From contig CAYYVQ010000005.1 in the NCBI GenBank assembly GCA_964475205.1, positions 33,469 to 97,468 of the forward strand: a DNA stretch of 64,000 bases, given 5' to 3'. Shown one piece after another: positions 42,030 through 51,275 of this stretch. Every line of letters begins with the position of its first letter. The stretch's first letter is position 1. The notes under the pieces were generated by a model. It searched no databases. It saw only the letters and a list, made by a program, of their open reading frames with translations, and was not told where the DNA came from. Origin of the DNA: CAYSRM01 sp964475205. Lineage in GTDB: Bacteria > Verrucomicrobiota > Kiritimatiellia > UBA8416 > CAYSRM01. Made by a program: the position numbers and the translations under genes.

Positions 42030-45000
42030 TCAGTCTGCAAATTTTCTTGCGTTCTGGAAGAGTTTGAGCCACGGGCCGGGCTCTTCTTCGAATGTTCCAC
42101 GGGGACGGTATGACATCTGGACCGAGCGGAAACCTCGCTCGGGGTGGGGCATCATTATGGTTGCCCTGCCGTCGCTGGAGGTCAGGCCAGTGATGCCCTG
42201 CGGCGATCCATTCGGGTTGAATGGATAATTTTCAGCCCGTTTGCCATGGTTGTCGACATAGCGCATTGTGACAAGGTTGCTTTCAACACAGGTCTCAAGA
42301 TTGTTGCCGGAAAACAAGGTTCTTCCTTCGCCGTGTGCAACCGGTATAGCAAGGCGTGATCCTTCCATGCCTCGTAGCAGGACGGAAGGCGATGTTGTGA
42401 TTTCAACAGTAACGAATCTTGCCTCGAATTGTTCTGAACGGTTCGTGACAAAAGACGGCCAGGATTCCGCGCCCGGAATGAGATCCTTGAGTTGAGACAT
42501 CATCTGGCAACCGTTGCACACTCCCAGAGAAAAAGTATCCGGCCGCGCAAAGAAATCCGCAAAGAGTTTCATGAGTCTTTCATTGAACAATACTGATTTT
42601 GCCCAGCCAGAGCCTGCCCCGAGCACATCTCCGTAAGAAAAGCCCCCGCAAGCCACCATGCCGGAACAATCTTCCAGGGTTGCGGTTTCGTCAAACAGTT
42701 CGGTCATTTGAATGTCAACGCACTCGAAGCCTGCGGCATCGAAAGCAGCGGCCATTTCGGTGTGGCCGTTCACGCCCTGTTCGCGCAGTATTGCCATACG
42801 CGGGCGTACGCCTTTGTTCACATTAACATTCTTTGCGGTTGCAATCACTTCTGATTCCTTGAAAGCAACATGAAAGTTGATCCCCGGATCATCAGGATCC
42901 ATTATCGACTTGTATTCTTCTTCAGCGCAGGCCGGATTATCACGCAGTGACTGCATTTTATAAGTCAATTCGGACCACCATGCGCTTAGTGTGAAAACAT
43001 CCTGTGAGAATACGGTCTTGTCTTTGAACTGGATTTCAAAAGTTGAATCTTCTCTCGGACTTCCGATGCGGCTGCATATATTCGAAAGATCCTTTAATTT
43101 GATCAGTTCCAGAAATGCAGGGACTTTTTCTTCCGGGACCTGGACAACTGCGCCAAGTTCTTCCGTGAAAAGGCAGCTTATAGCGTCAGTTCCCAATGTT
43201 GAGAGATCTGCGTTGAGGCCTTTTCTTGCGGCAATTGACATTTCCGCCAGGGCAGCGGCAAGTCCGCCGTCGGACCTGTCGTGATAAGCCAGCAGCATGC
43301 GCTCACGGTGCATTTCCTGGACGGCCTCAAAAAAGCGGATAAACATCCCTGGGTCGTCCAGATCGGGGGGACAGTCGCCTGTCTGATTGTAAACCTGTGT
43401 CAGGGCCGAGCAACCGAGCCGGTTTCTGCCCTGCCCCAGATCCAGCAGGAAAAGGGAGGAGGCTTCGTGCTTCAGGTCGGGCGTGGCGCACAACCTTGCG
43501 TCTTCAATGGCGGCAAAGGCGCTTGCGACCAGGCTTAACGGGGCTGTCATTTTCTCGTCCATGCCCTTGCTTGTCTGCCACACGGTGCGCATGGAGAGCG
43601 AGTCCTTGCCCACTGGTATTCCTATTCCAAGTTGAGGGCACAGTTCCATGCCCACGGCCTTGACGATATCGTACAGTTTTGCGTCCTCGCCGTTTTCTCC
43701 ACAGGCGCACATCCAATTTGCGGAGAGTTTTATGCTGCCTATTGGACCGACCCCGGCCGAAGCGATGTTGGTCAGGGCTTCTCCTATGGCGATCCGTCCG
43801 GAAGCCGGGGCGGAGAGTATGGCAAGCGGCGTTCTCTCCCCAATGGCCATTGCCTGTCCTTTAAAGGCGCGATATGAGTTAACCGTCACAGCGGCGTCTG
43901 CAACCGGTGTCTGGTAAGGGCCGGTCATCTGATCCCGGGCGACTGTGCCCGTAACGCTCCTGTCTGCAATTGTGATAAGGAAGTTTTTGTTTGCAACCGC
44001 CGGCAGTTGCAGGACCCTTTTATAAGCTTTCTCGATCCGGATATCCCGCGTATCAAACCTGTTAAATTCTTCATTCAGGCGTTTAACGTTCCGGACCATT
44101 CGCGGCGGTTTGCCGAGAATCACTTCTATGTTAATGTCTATAGGCTTATTTTTGAAATAGGAGTCTTCGAGAACCAGCTTGCGGTCGCCCGTTGCCTTGC
44201 CGATTACCGCTGCGGGGCATCTTTCCCGACGGCACAGGCTCATAAACTTGTCGAGCGACTCAGGGCGGACGGCAAGCACGTACCTTTCCTGGGCCTCGCA
44301 GCACCAGATTTGCATCGGGCTCATGGACAGATCTTCGTTTGGAACCTGCCTGAGCGAGAAAGTCCCGCCTGTTTCTTCCACAAGTTCCGGGCATCCGTTT
44401 GACAGTCCTCCGGCGCCAAGATCGTGAATGGAAAGTATTGGGTTTTCAGCGCCTGCCGCCATGCAGGAATCGATTACGCCCTGGCAGCGTCTTTGCATTT
44501 CCGCGTTGTCTCGCTGGACGCTGTCAAAATCGAGGTCTTCAACGTTGCTGCCCGCCGCCATTGAAGAAGCGGCCCCGCCGCCCAGCCCGATTTTCAGCGC
44601 CGGGCCGCCGATCTGAATTATCAGGTCGTTCTTGGAAAGTTCTTTTTTAAAGGCGTGGTGGCGTTTTATGTTGCCCATACCCCCGGCAACCATGATTGGT
44701 TTGTGATAGCCGCGATAGCTTCCGTTGAATTTTTCTTCGTAGGTGCGGAACACACCGCTTAGTTGGGGGCGTCCGAACTCATTTCCAAAGCGCGCGCCTC
44801 CTATGGGGCCTTCGAGCATGATTTGCAGCGGGGTGGCGAACCTGGCGGGAAATTCCGCGAAATCTTTTTCCCAGGGCATTTTAAAGCCCGGCACCCTGAG
44901 GTTGGAGACCATAAACGCGCTGAGTCCCGACTTGCTTCTGCTTCCCTGCCCGGTGGCGCTTTCGTCTCTTATTTCTCCGCCTACTCCTGTAGCAGCGCCG

Positions 45001-45941
45001 GGATAGGGCGAAATTGCGGTCGGATGATTATGTGTTTCGACTTTTATTACAATGTCGGTCGGATCTTCTACAAAACGGTAAATTCTTCTGTTTTTGCCGG
45101 TAGCTTCGAAGAATTCCGCCATATGGCCTTCGATGACAGCAGCGTTGTCTTTGTATGCAACCAGGGTTTCGCCGGGGCTTACACGGTGGGTGTTCCTTAT
45201 CATATCGAAAAGCGAATGCGGCATCGGCTTGCCGTCAATGATCCAGTCGGCGCTGAATATCTTATGGCGGCAGTGTTCCGAGTTGACCTGTCCGAACATG
45301 ACCAGTTCGACGTCCGAAGGATTTCTCTTTATCTTGGAATATGCATTGTAAAGGTAGTCGATTTCTTCGTCGCTCAAGGCAAGACCCATTTTCCGGTTTG
45401 CAGAGTCAAGCGCCTGTATGCCGCCACTGAGGATATCAATAACCTCCATAGGTGTAGGCTGCATCCTGTCAAAAATATCCTGAATGCCGGCATACACTCC
45501 TTCTGTCATTCTATCGTGAAGCAGATGCAGGCATGATTTTGCCTCGGCGGCGGAAACCAGTTTGCCGTCATCATTGATAAGCCGGTAATGAATGCCTTTT
45601 TCGACACGTTTGACAGCGCTGATTCCGCAGTTATGGAATATGTCGGTTGCCTTGGAGGACCAGGGCGATATGGTTCCCTTTCTTGGCGCAATGTAGAATC
45701 CCTTGTCCGTAACAAATTCCCGGTCGGAGCCGAGCAGGCCTGTGATTTTTGCCATTGTTTCGGGTTCGACTTCGTCGCTACAGTTCAGTATGAATATTTC
45801 AAAGGCTTCAATAGTCCTGATATTGAGTTCCGGGCAGATTCTGGACATATTGTCTTTGAGCGCTGCCATACGGAACCCGGAAAAAGGGGGCAAACCTTTC
45901 AGAAGCAGCGGTTTCCGGGTCCTGCTTTTTTCGTCGGTCAC
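42030..45941 (-). CDS. purL: Phosphoribosylformylglycinamidine synthase, large single-chain type
   Basis: The 1303-residue protein carries out purine synthesis step 4 (FGAR to FGAM, using ATP and glutamine). It has the long single-polypeptide form: N-terminal PurS-like region, FGAM synthetase with SEHCRHKIF near 210 and HNHPTAISPYPGAATG near 300, and C-terminal glutaminase with the nucleophile in GVCNGCQMM (about 1145) and catalytic His in PHPERGFR. Its start overlaps the thiE stop by four bases. It is last in a long minus-strand run. Confidence 0.97.
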   Translation of the reverse strand: MTDEKSRTRKPLLLKGLPPFSGFRMAALKDNMSRICPELNIRTIEAFEIFILNCSDEVEPETMAKITGLLGSDREFVTDKGFYIAPRKGTISPWSSKATDIFHNCGISAVKRVEKGIHYRLINDDGKLVSAAEAKSCLHLLHDRMTEGVYAGIQDIFDRMQPTPMEVIDILSGGIQALDSANRKMGLALSDEEIDYLYNAYSKIKRNPSDVELVMFGQVNSEHCRHKIFSADWIIDGKPMPHSLFDMIRNTHRVSPGETLVAYKDNAAVIEGHMAEFFEATGKNRRIYRFVEDPTDIVIKVETHNHPTAISPYPGAATGVGGEIRDESATGQGSRSKSGLSAFMVSNLRVPGFKMPWEKDFAEFPARFATPLQIMLEGPIGGARFGNEFGRPQLSGVFRTYEEKFNGSYRGYHKPIMVAGGMGNIKRHHAFKKELSKNDLIIQIGGPALKIGLGGGAASSMAAGSNVEDLDFDSVQRDNAEMQRRCQGVIDSCMAAGAENPILSIHDLGAGGLSNGCPELVEETGGTFSLRQVPNEDLSMSPMQIWCCEAQERYVLAVRPESLDKFMSLCRRERCPAAVIGKATGDRKLVLEDSYFKNKPIDINIEVILGKPPRMVRNVKRLNEEFNRFDTRDIRIEKAYKRVLQLPAVANKNFLITIADRSVTGTVARDQMTGPYQTPVADAAVTVNSYRAFKGQAMAIGERTPLAILSAPASGRIAIGEALTNIASAGVGPIGSIKLSANWMCACGENGEDAKLYDIVKAVGMELCPQLGIGIPVGKDSLSMRTVWQTSKGMDEKMTAPLSLVASAFAAIEDARLCATPDLKHEASSLFLLDLGQGRNRLGCSALTQVYNQTGDCPPDLDDPGMFIRFFEAVQEMHRERMLLAYHDRSDGGLAAALAEMSIAARKGLNADLSTLGTDAISCLFTEELGAVVQVPEEKVPAFLELIKLKDLSNICSRIGSPREDSTFEIQFKDKTVFSQDVFTLSAWWSELTYKMQSLRDNPACAEEEYKSIMDPDDPGINFHVAFKESEVIATAKNVNVNKGVRPRMAILREQGVNGHTEMAAAFDAAGFECVDIQMTELFDETATLEDCSGMVACGGFSYGDVLGAGSGWAKSVLFNERLMKLFADFFARPDTFSLGVCNGCQMMSQLKDLIPGAESWPSFVTNRSEQFEARFVTVEITTSPSVLLRGMEGSRLAIPVAHGEGRTLFSGNNLETCVESNLVTMRYVDNHGKRAENYPFNPNGSPQGITGLTSSDGRATIMMPHPERGFRSVQMSYRPRGTFEEEPGPWLKLFQNARKFAD

Positions 45942-46594
45942 TGTGTTTCTCCTCTTGCTTTTTTCAGGAGGTCCTTGGTTGCTGAGGCCGGATCGTCTGC
46001 AGCGGTTATTGCTGTAACAACCGCAAAGACATTCGCTCCGGCTTTTTTCAAGGCGTCAAGATTTCCAGCTTTAATGCCCCCCATAACTGTAAACGGTATA
46101 TTGAGCGCGGGCGCAATGTTTTTCAAACCTTCTATTCCGAGATAATCACCTGTCCATGACTTTGTACCGGTGGGATATACCGGTCCGATATTTACATAAG
46201 ACGCGCCTTTCTTTTCTGCTTCTAAGGCCTCTTTCAAGCTATGGGTTGATGCGCCTATTATCAAATCCGGTCCCATAACACGAGCCTTTTCCACTGGAAA
46301 ATCATCCTGTCCAAGGTGCACACCGTCGGCTTCAACCGCAAGGGCCACATCCACCCTGTCGTTTATAATCAGCAGAGCGCCGAACTGCCGGGTCAGGTTT
46401 CGGACCTTTTCGCCCATCCTGACAAGCTTTCGGGCGGAGCAATCTTTTTCTCTGAGCTGGACGAGCTTTATGCCTGCTTCAAGCGCAGTTTTTACGATCT
46501 CAAGTGTGCTCCGGCCGGCAGAAAGAGATTCTGAAGTTACCAGATATACTCCCGCTTCCTCAAATGCGGACATTTTATCATCGTGGGTTTTCAT
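45938..46594 (-). CDS. thiE: Thiamine-phosphate synthase
   Basis: 218 residues from the ATG at 46594; a TTG at 46624 would add ten. This (beta/alpha)8 enzyme joins the HMP pyrophosphate and THZ phosphate moieties. Motifs: KLVQLREKDCSARKL, LLIINDRVDVALAVEADGVH, LGQDDFPVEKAR, IGASTHSLKEALEA, VNIGPVYPTGTKS, and GGIKAGNLDALKKAGANVFA. The 4-base overlap with purL links purine and thiamine routes, which share AIR. No TPP riboswitch is seen in the 105-base gap upstream. Confidence 0.94.
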   Translation of the reverse strand: MKTHDDKMSAFEEAGVYLVTSESLSAGRSTLEIVKTALEAGIKLVQLREKDCSARKLVRMGEKVRNLTRQFGALLIINDRVDVALAVEADGVHLGQDDFPVEKARVMGPDLIIGASTHSLKEALEAEKKGASYVNIGPVYPTGTKSWTGDYLGIEGLKNIAPALNIPFTVMGGIKAGNLDALKKAGANVFAVVTAITAADDPASATKDLLKKARGETQ

Positions 46595-46728
46595 TGAAAC
46601 TGCCTTAATCTGTTTCTTATTCAAAGGTGTTCAGTTAGCGTCATTCACAAATTTACATCGTCCAAAATACAAGCCCCGCATTCAAGCGGGGCTGATAGCC
46701 GGAATCGTGCGATATGCGGGATGATTTT

Positions 46729-47316
46729 TCAATTCTGGGTTGATGAACCCTTGTGTCGGTTAATTTCGTCCCGCAGCCTGGCGGCATCTTCGTACCTTTC
46801 GTCTTTTACGGCATTTTCGAGCTGTTTCTCGAGCATTTCCAATGGCGTAAGTCTTTTCTGTTTCGATTTTGCGCCTTTTCGGGCTGTCCCGGCTGCATCA
46901 TGCATTTTTGCTGTCTCCTCTTCCGAGAATACGCGTCCGGCCTCGTGCATAACTTCGTCGGCAACGTAAATCGGGCCGTTGAACCGGAGCGCCAGCGCGA
47001 TAGCATCGCTTGGCCGCGAATCAACAACCAGTTCGTTCCCGTCGCGTTCAAGGATAAGTTGCGCGTAGAAAGTTCCGTCGTCAAGGCTGGTGATCTCGAT
47101 ACGTTTAAGTCGGCATTCGAGAAAATCCAGGATGTTCTTGAGCAGGTCGTGAGTAAGCGGGCGCGGCACTTCAACTTCGTTAAGGTGCAGGGCAATAGCC
47201 TGAGCCTCGGCGGCGCCGATGAATATAGGCAGGGTTTTTTCCTGTTTATCCTGTTTGAGAAGCACCACGAAGCCCATATTTGAAAAAAACAACTGGTCTA
47301 CTTTTACCGGTATCAT
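46729..47316 (-). CDS. Bifunctional nuclease family protein with UVR motif
   Basis: 195 residues. The N-terminal DUF151/bifunctional nuclease domain (about 1-135) includes LPIFIGAAEAQAIALHLNEV, RPLTHDLLKNILDFL and VDSRPSDAIALALRFNGPIY. The C-terminus carries an UvrB/UvrC-like UVR motif (LEKQLENAVKDERYEDAARL). This family was tied to RNase/DNase activity in plants and to stress proteins in bacteria; cellular role uncertain. Confidence 0.88.
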   Translation of the reverse strand: MIPVKVDQLFFSNMGFVVLLKQDKQEKTLPIFIGAAEAQAIALHLNEVEVPRPLTHDLLKNILDFLECRLKRIEITSLDDGTFYAQLILERDGNELVVDSRPSDAIALALRFNGPIYVADEVMHEAGRVFSEEETAKMHDAAGTARKGAKSKQKRLTPLEMLEKQLENAVKDERYEDAARLRDEINRHKGSSTQN

Positions 47317-47434
47317 TGTGTTCCTGTTCTTTTGCAGTTTCTATACTCATGTACATATTTATAAGGGTAATTTTACCTTTGCCGGGCTGATCTATCAAGA
47401 AGCAACTCCATCCTGGGCAACTCCTGTTGTTTTT

Positions 47435-49054
47435 TTATTCTTCTGTTTCTCCGGTGAAAAGTTGTGACATAAAGTCGGCGCCCAGGGCTTCCGGGCTTTT
47501 CATTTTCTGCACAGAGTCCAGGAAGTCCTTGAGTTCGAGCAGCTCTTCCAGGACGATAAGCCGCACAAGCTGTTCGTTCTTCCTTCTGGTCTCAAGAACT
47601 ATCTTGTTTTCCTGTTCAGTAAGGGTTATAACAATATCCTCTTTCCTGATATGGCAGATTGGCCGTTCCATTTGCAGCCGTTTCACGTAGAACTCCTCGT
47701 TGCGAAACGCCTGTTCGATTCTTGAGCGGAGGAAGTGTGAAACCTCGCCGGAGGGAACCTCCAGCTCTACCAGCCTTGTGTCTTCATCCTCTGTTTTGCC
47801 CGCCAGTTTTGCCCTTATCCCCGAGCCTCCCTCGAAGCTTTTTACCAGCGCGCCCGGGGCTATTACGCTGGCAACAAGGAGGGTAAGAACAGCAACGCCA
47901 AAGAGTTCCGTGCTTACAACTCCCATGGAAAGACCGATTCCTGCCACGATCAGTGTCACTTCCCCGCGCGGCAGCATGCCCATGCCTATCCGCACTGCGC
48001 CCCTGAGGTTGAAGCCCAGCAACCATGCAGGGAGACCGCACCCGATCACTTTTGCCAGCATTGCAACGGACGCATAGATAAGGCCGAACCCGAGGATTGG
48101 AAGCATCACAGAGAAATCGACCATCATGCCCATTACACAGAAAAAGACAGGAACAAAAAAATCGTATATGCCGTCTGTGCGGTCGTGGATCTCGTAGGCA
48201 ACGTCAGTCTGGGACAGGGAAAGTCCGGTTACGTATGCTCCGATTATCATTGCCAGCCCGGCCATTTCCGAGAGTCCAGCCAGCAGCAGGGCCAGCCCGA
48301 AAGCGGAAGCTGCCATGACTTCATCCGATTTAAACCATTTCATAATACGGGTAATTCTCGGCGCAAGTAGAATGCCGATTACAGTACATGCCAGCCAGAA
48401 ACCCATGGCTTTAGCCGCCACTATGCCGACTTTGCCCCAGTTAACGCCGTTGCCGGCTGCCGAACCCATTGAGATGCTTACCACGATTGTAAGAATGATT
48501 ATGCCAAGCACGTCGTCAAGAACAGCCCCGCCCAGGATAGTGACGCCTTCCGGGGAAGACATTTTGTTTTTTTCGGAGAGAATCCTTGCAGTGATGCCAA
48601 CGGACGTTGCCGTTGAGACTGTTCCCAGAAACAAAGCTTCCGGATCCATGATCGAGTCCGCTATGCCGCATGCAACAGTTATCAGCGCTCCAGCGAAGAA
48701 CGAAAACAGCACCCCCGAGACTCCTGCTGCCGAGCTCACAATGGAATACTTCAGAAAGATGGAAAGGTCTGTTTCAAGGCCTGCCCGGAACAATAGAATC
48801 AGTATGGCCAGAGTCGCTATTCCATAAAGACTTGCGCTCACAGGTATCTGGCCGTCAAGCATGGGAAAAAGCGGGGTATGGAAAAAGGGAGTTGCCAGTC
48901 CGCCGAGGGCATATGGACCTATAAGCATTCCAGCCGACAGCTCGCCAAGGACCCTGGGCAGCCGCAGGTAGCGGGAAAAAAGCAGACCGAATAGTCTTGC
49001 TGATATTGTTATGACACCTAGCTGAACAATTAACCGGACCATTTCATGGCTCAT
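47435..49054 (-). CDS. Cation:proton antiporter (CPA2/Kef type) with C-terminal regulatory domain
   Basis: The 539-residue protein has about 12 hydrophobic helices (to residue ~395), including the family core GGAVLDDVLGIIILTIVVSI with the paired aspartates that carry the exchanged ions. A ~120-residue soluble tail (VELEVPSGEVSHFLRSRIEQ, MERPICHIRKEDIVITLTEQ) follows. It exchanges Na+ or K+ for H+. The downstream gene of the cluster is a nuclease, and the upstream gene a PTS EIIA protein (43-base gap), suggesting phosphorylation-linked control. Confidence 0.9.
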   Translation of the reverse strand: MSHEMVRLIVQLGVITISARLFGLLFSRYLRLPRVLGELSAGMLIGPYALGGLATPFFHTPLFPMLDGQIPVSASLYGIATLAILILLFRAGLETDLSIFLKYSIVSSAAGVSGVLFSFFAGALITVACGIADSIMDPEALFLGTVSTATSVGITARILSEKNKMSSPEGVTILGGAVLDDVLGIIILTIVVSISMGSAAGNGVNWGKVGIVAAKAMGFWLACTVIGILLAPRITRIMKWFKSDEVMAASAFGLALLLAGLSEMAGLAMIIGAYVTGLSLSQTDVAYEIHDRTDGIYDFFVPVFFCVMGMMVDFSVMLPILGFGLIYASVAMLAKVIGCGLPAWLLGFNLRGAVRIGMGMLPRGEVTLIVAGIGLSMGVVSTELFGVAVLTLLVASVIAPGALVKSFEGGSGIRAKLAGKTEDEDTRLVELEVPSGEVSHFLRSRIEQAFRNEEFYVKRLQMERPICHIRKEDIVITLTEQENKIVLETRRKNEQLVRLIVLEELLELKDFLDSVQKMKSPEALGADFMSQLFTGETEE

Positions 49055-49097
49055 TGCGGCACCTCAAAAATTTGTGCTTTGGTGTAAGACTGTCTTT

Positions 49098-49547
49098 TTA
49101 ACCTGCAAGAAGAATATGTTTTATTTCTTCTTTATTCTGCGCTTTCAGAAGCCGTTCTCTTGTCTTGGGGCTGTTAAGAAGTTTGCTGATGTCCGACAGG
49201 TAACTTATATGGGGTCCCGTTCTGCCCACCGGGGAGATGGTCATAATGAAAATCCTGGACGGTTTTCCGTCAAGAGCGCCGAAATCAACGCCTTCTTTTT
49301 TGAGCGCCAGGGCTACAGTAAGGTCATCCACGGCGTCAGTCTTTCCATGGGGAATGGCTATTCCGTGCTGCATGCCGGTGGACATTTTGTTTTCCCGTTT
49401 CCTTACAGCATCCAGAGCTTTTTGACGGTCCTTGATTTTCCCGTCTGCTACCAGCATGTCGATCAACTCTTCTATAATTTCGTCCTTCGTGTTGCCGCTA
49501 AGCTCCACGCGGAAACTGCCGTTTTTGAATATTTTCTTGAAACTCAT
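49098..49547 (-). CDS. PTS EIIA-type phosphocarrier (nitrogen/fructose class)
   Basis: 149 residues from the ATG at 49547 (AGGAG six bases upstream). The domain is the EIIA-2 type with the phosphorylated His in MQHGIAIPHGKTD (about 66). The C-terminal LNSPKTRERLLKAQNKEEIK matches. No EI, HPr, EIIB or EIIC is present in the window, so a regulatory rather than sugar-uptake role is more likely, perhaps on the antiporter immediately downstream. It starts 73 bases after the aminotransferase gene. Confidence 0.87.
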   Translation of the reverse strand: MSFKKIFKNGSFRVELSGNTKDEIIEELIDMLVADGKIKDRQKALDAVRKRENKMSTGMQHGIAIPHGKTDAVDDLTVALALKKEGVDFGALDGKPSRIFIMTISPVGRTGPHISYLSDISKLLNSPKTRERLLKAQNKEEIKHILLAG

Positions 49548-49642
49548 CAATAACTCCTGCCGGCAACGAAGAAACCGGCATAAAGGACCGAGTACATATC
49601 AAATTCGCGCGTAATAGCCATAAAAAAACAGTTTTGTTTCTC

Positions 49643-50620
49643 TCAGAATACACTGGTTCGCATGGCATTATTTTCAAGCATGTCTTTTTTCAGCAACCTG
49701 CCAAGTTCAAGCGATACCGGTCCCGGTTTGCCCTGACCCACTTTTCGTTTTTCAAACTGTGTTACAGAAACAACATCAATCGAAGTGCCTGCCGCGATTA
49801 TTTCCCTGGCGTTGCGGACCTGATCAAGCGGAATGTCCGCCTTGCCCGCGCTTTTTATAAGGCCTTGTTCCACCAGTTCTCCGGCCAGTGTGATTAATCT
49901 TTCCGCAGTGGTTCCACGCAGAACTTTTTCCAGTTTTGGGAAAAGAAGTCTCCCGTCACCGGATACGATGCCGACGCTTTCGGTGGAACCTTCTCCAAGG
50001 AAGCCGCTGGAATCCACAGTGAAAACAAAGTCCACCTTCATATCCGCTGCTTCTTTTTTCATCAATGCATTCGGGAGATAATTGCAGGATTTGACAACTG
50101 CGAATTGTCCGGATTTTATGGGGATGGAGCTGATTTGAGCCATTGCGCCGTCGGGGCGCTTTTCCATGAAGGGGCAAGGAGCCCGGTATGCAATAACATA
50201 AATCTGAGGCCCTGCCGATTCATACGGGTTGGCTGTAAAGCCGCCGGGTCCACGGGAAACTATTACCCGTATAGAGCAGTCTTTTTTACCCCCTTCAACC
50301 ACGACCTGCCTGATTATACCGACGAGGTTTTCAATACCCCCTGGAATACAACATTCAATCTTTTCAGCGGAAGCTGCCAGCCTCTGCATGTGGCCGTCAA
50401 GGTTATAAATGCCACCGTCCAGGCATTTCATGCTCTCGAACACGCCGTCGCCCCTGTGGGCCAGATGTTCATCAACCGCCAAGAGCATCAGGGACGGATC
50501 GGTTACGATTCCGCCGAGATAGGAGGAGAACATGGCAAAGTATTTGTTGTGATAGGGACGTTTGCGGTTTTTGAGGTTTTCAACAAAATTCGAAGCGTTA
50601 ATCAGCGGTATCGTATCCAT
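49643..50620 (-). CDS. Class IV PLP-dependent aminotransferase (branched-chain / D-amino acid / PabC type)
   Basis: 325 residues from the ATG at 50620 (in-frame GTG at 50626). Fold-type IV signatures: HRGDGVFESMKCLDGGIYNL, FAVVKSCNYLPNALMKKEAA with the PLP lysine, and VFTVDSSGFLGEGSTESVGI followed by LRGTT. It could make branched-chain amino acids, D-amino acids or 4-amino-benzoate; the order of residues does not settle which. It overlaps the end of lipB by about 23 bases. Confidence 0.87.
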   Translation of the reverse strand: MDTIPLINASNFVENLKNRKRPYHNKYFAMFSSYLGGIVTDPSLMLLAVDEHLAHRGDGVFESMKCLDGGIYNLDGHMQRLAASAEKIECCIPGGIENLVGIIRQVVVEGGKKDCSIRVIVSRGPGGFTANPYESAGPQIYVIAYRAPCPFMEKRPDGAMAQISSIPIKSGQFAVVKSCNYLPNALMKKEAADMKVDFVFTVDSSGFLGEGSTESVGIVSGDGRLLFPKLEKVLRGTTAERLITLAGELVEQGLIKSAGKADIPLDQVRNAREIIAAGTSIDVVSVTQFEKRKVGQGKPGPVSLELGRLLKKDMLENNAMRTSVF

Positions 50621-51275
50621 AAGCACAGCTCTCAGGTTTGCAGTTCCGGTAGTTGAATATTTTTTTAAAGTTAAGTATCAGGGCCTCTTTAACTTCTTCA
50701 GCGGGCGTGTCATGTCCAAGTTTCAGCATGGATGTTACACCCTTGTCTGCTATTCCGCATGGAATTATGCCCTGGTAGTAACCCAGGTTCGTGCTCACGT
50801 TTAAAGCAAAGCCATGCATGCTTATGCCCCTTGTGATTCTCACGCCGATGGCGGCGATCTTTTCATTTCCCACCCACACTCCGCGGCGTTGGCGTGTCAA
50901 CATGGACTCTATACCGAAGCCCGCCAATGTTGCGACAATGGTTTTCTCAAGTCCGTCTACCAGGTCAACCACCCTTAACTTGCGTTCGGGCAGGCTTATT
51001 ATGGGGTATCCTACTATCTGGCCGGGCCCATGATATGTAACATCGCCGCCTCGACCGATTTTAACTGTGTCAATGCCTTTGACTGCCAGCTCATCAGGGG
51101 GCAGCAGGATATTCTTTTCGCTGGATGCCCTGCCCAGGGTGTAGACCGGGTCGTGTTCGACAAGAATCAATGTGTCCGGGCGCCTGCCGCTTTTGCGTTC
51201 TTCAACGAATTGTTTCTGCAGTTCCAGGACCGGCGCGTACTTTTTCCGGCCAAGGTCTATGATTTTCAGCATCAT
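50598..51275 (-). CDS. lipB: Lipoyl(octanoyl) transferase
   Basis: 225 residues. This enzyme moves octanoyl groups from ACP to E2 and GcvH domains for lipoate synthesis. Motifs: TLILVEHDPVYTLGR, GGDVTYHGPGQIVGYPIISL, the acceptor-site MHGFALNVSTNLGYYQGIIP and the catalytic Cys in PCGIADKGVTSM. The ATG at 51275 overlaps the upstream gene's TGA (ATGA), so it is translationally coupled. lipA is not in the window. Confidence 0.95.
   Translation of the reverse strand: MMLKIIDLGRKKYAPVLELQKQFVEERKSGRRPDTLILVEHDPVYTLGRASSEKNILLPPDELAVKGIDTVKIGRGGDVTYHGPGQIVGYPIISLPERKLRVVDLVDGLEKTIVATLAGFGIESMLTRQRRGVWVGNEKIAAIGVRITRGISMHGFALNVSTNLGYYQGIIPCGIADKGVTSMLKLGHDTPAEEVKEALILNFKKIFNYRNCKPESCAYGYDTAD

Noticed and set aside
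43504..45536. Long plus-strand frames opposite purL
   Set aside because: They are shadows of the well-supported purL frame.
46595..46728. TPP riboswitch before thiE
   Set aside because: The gap is short and the conserved TPP-box words were not found.
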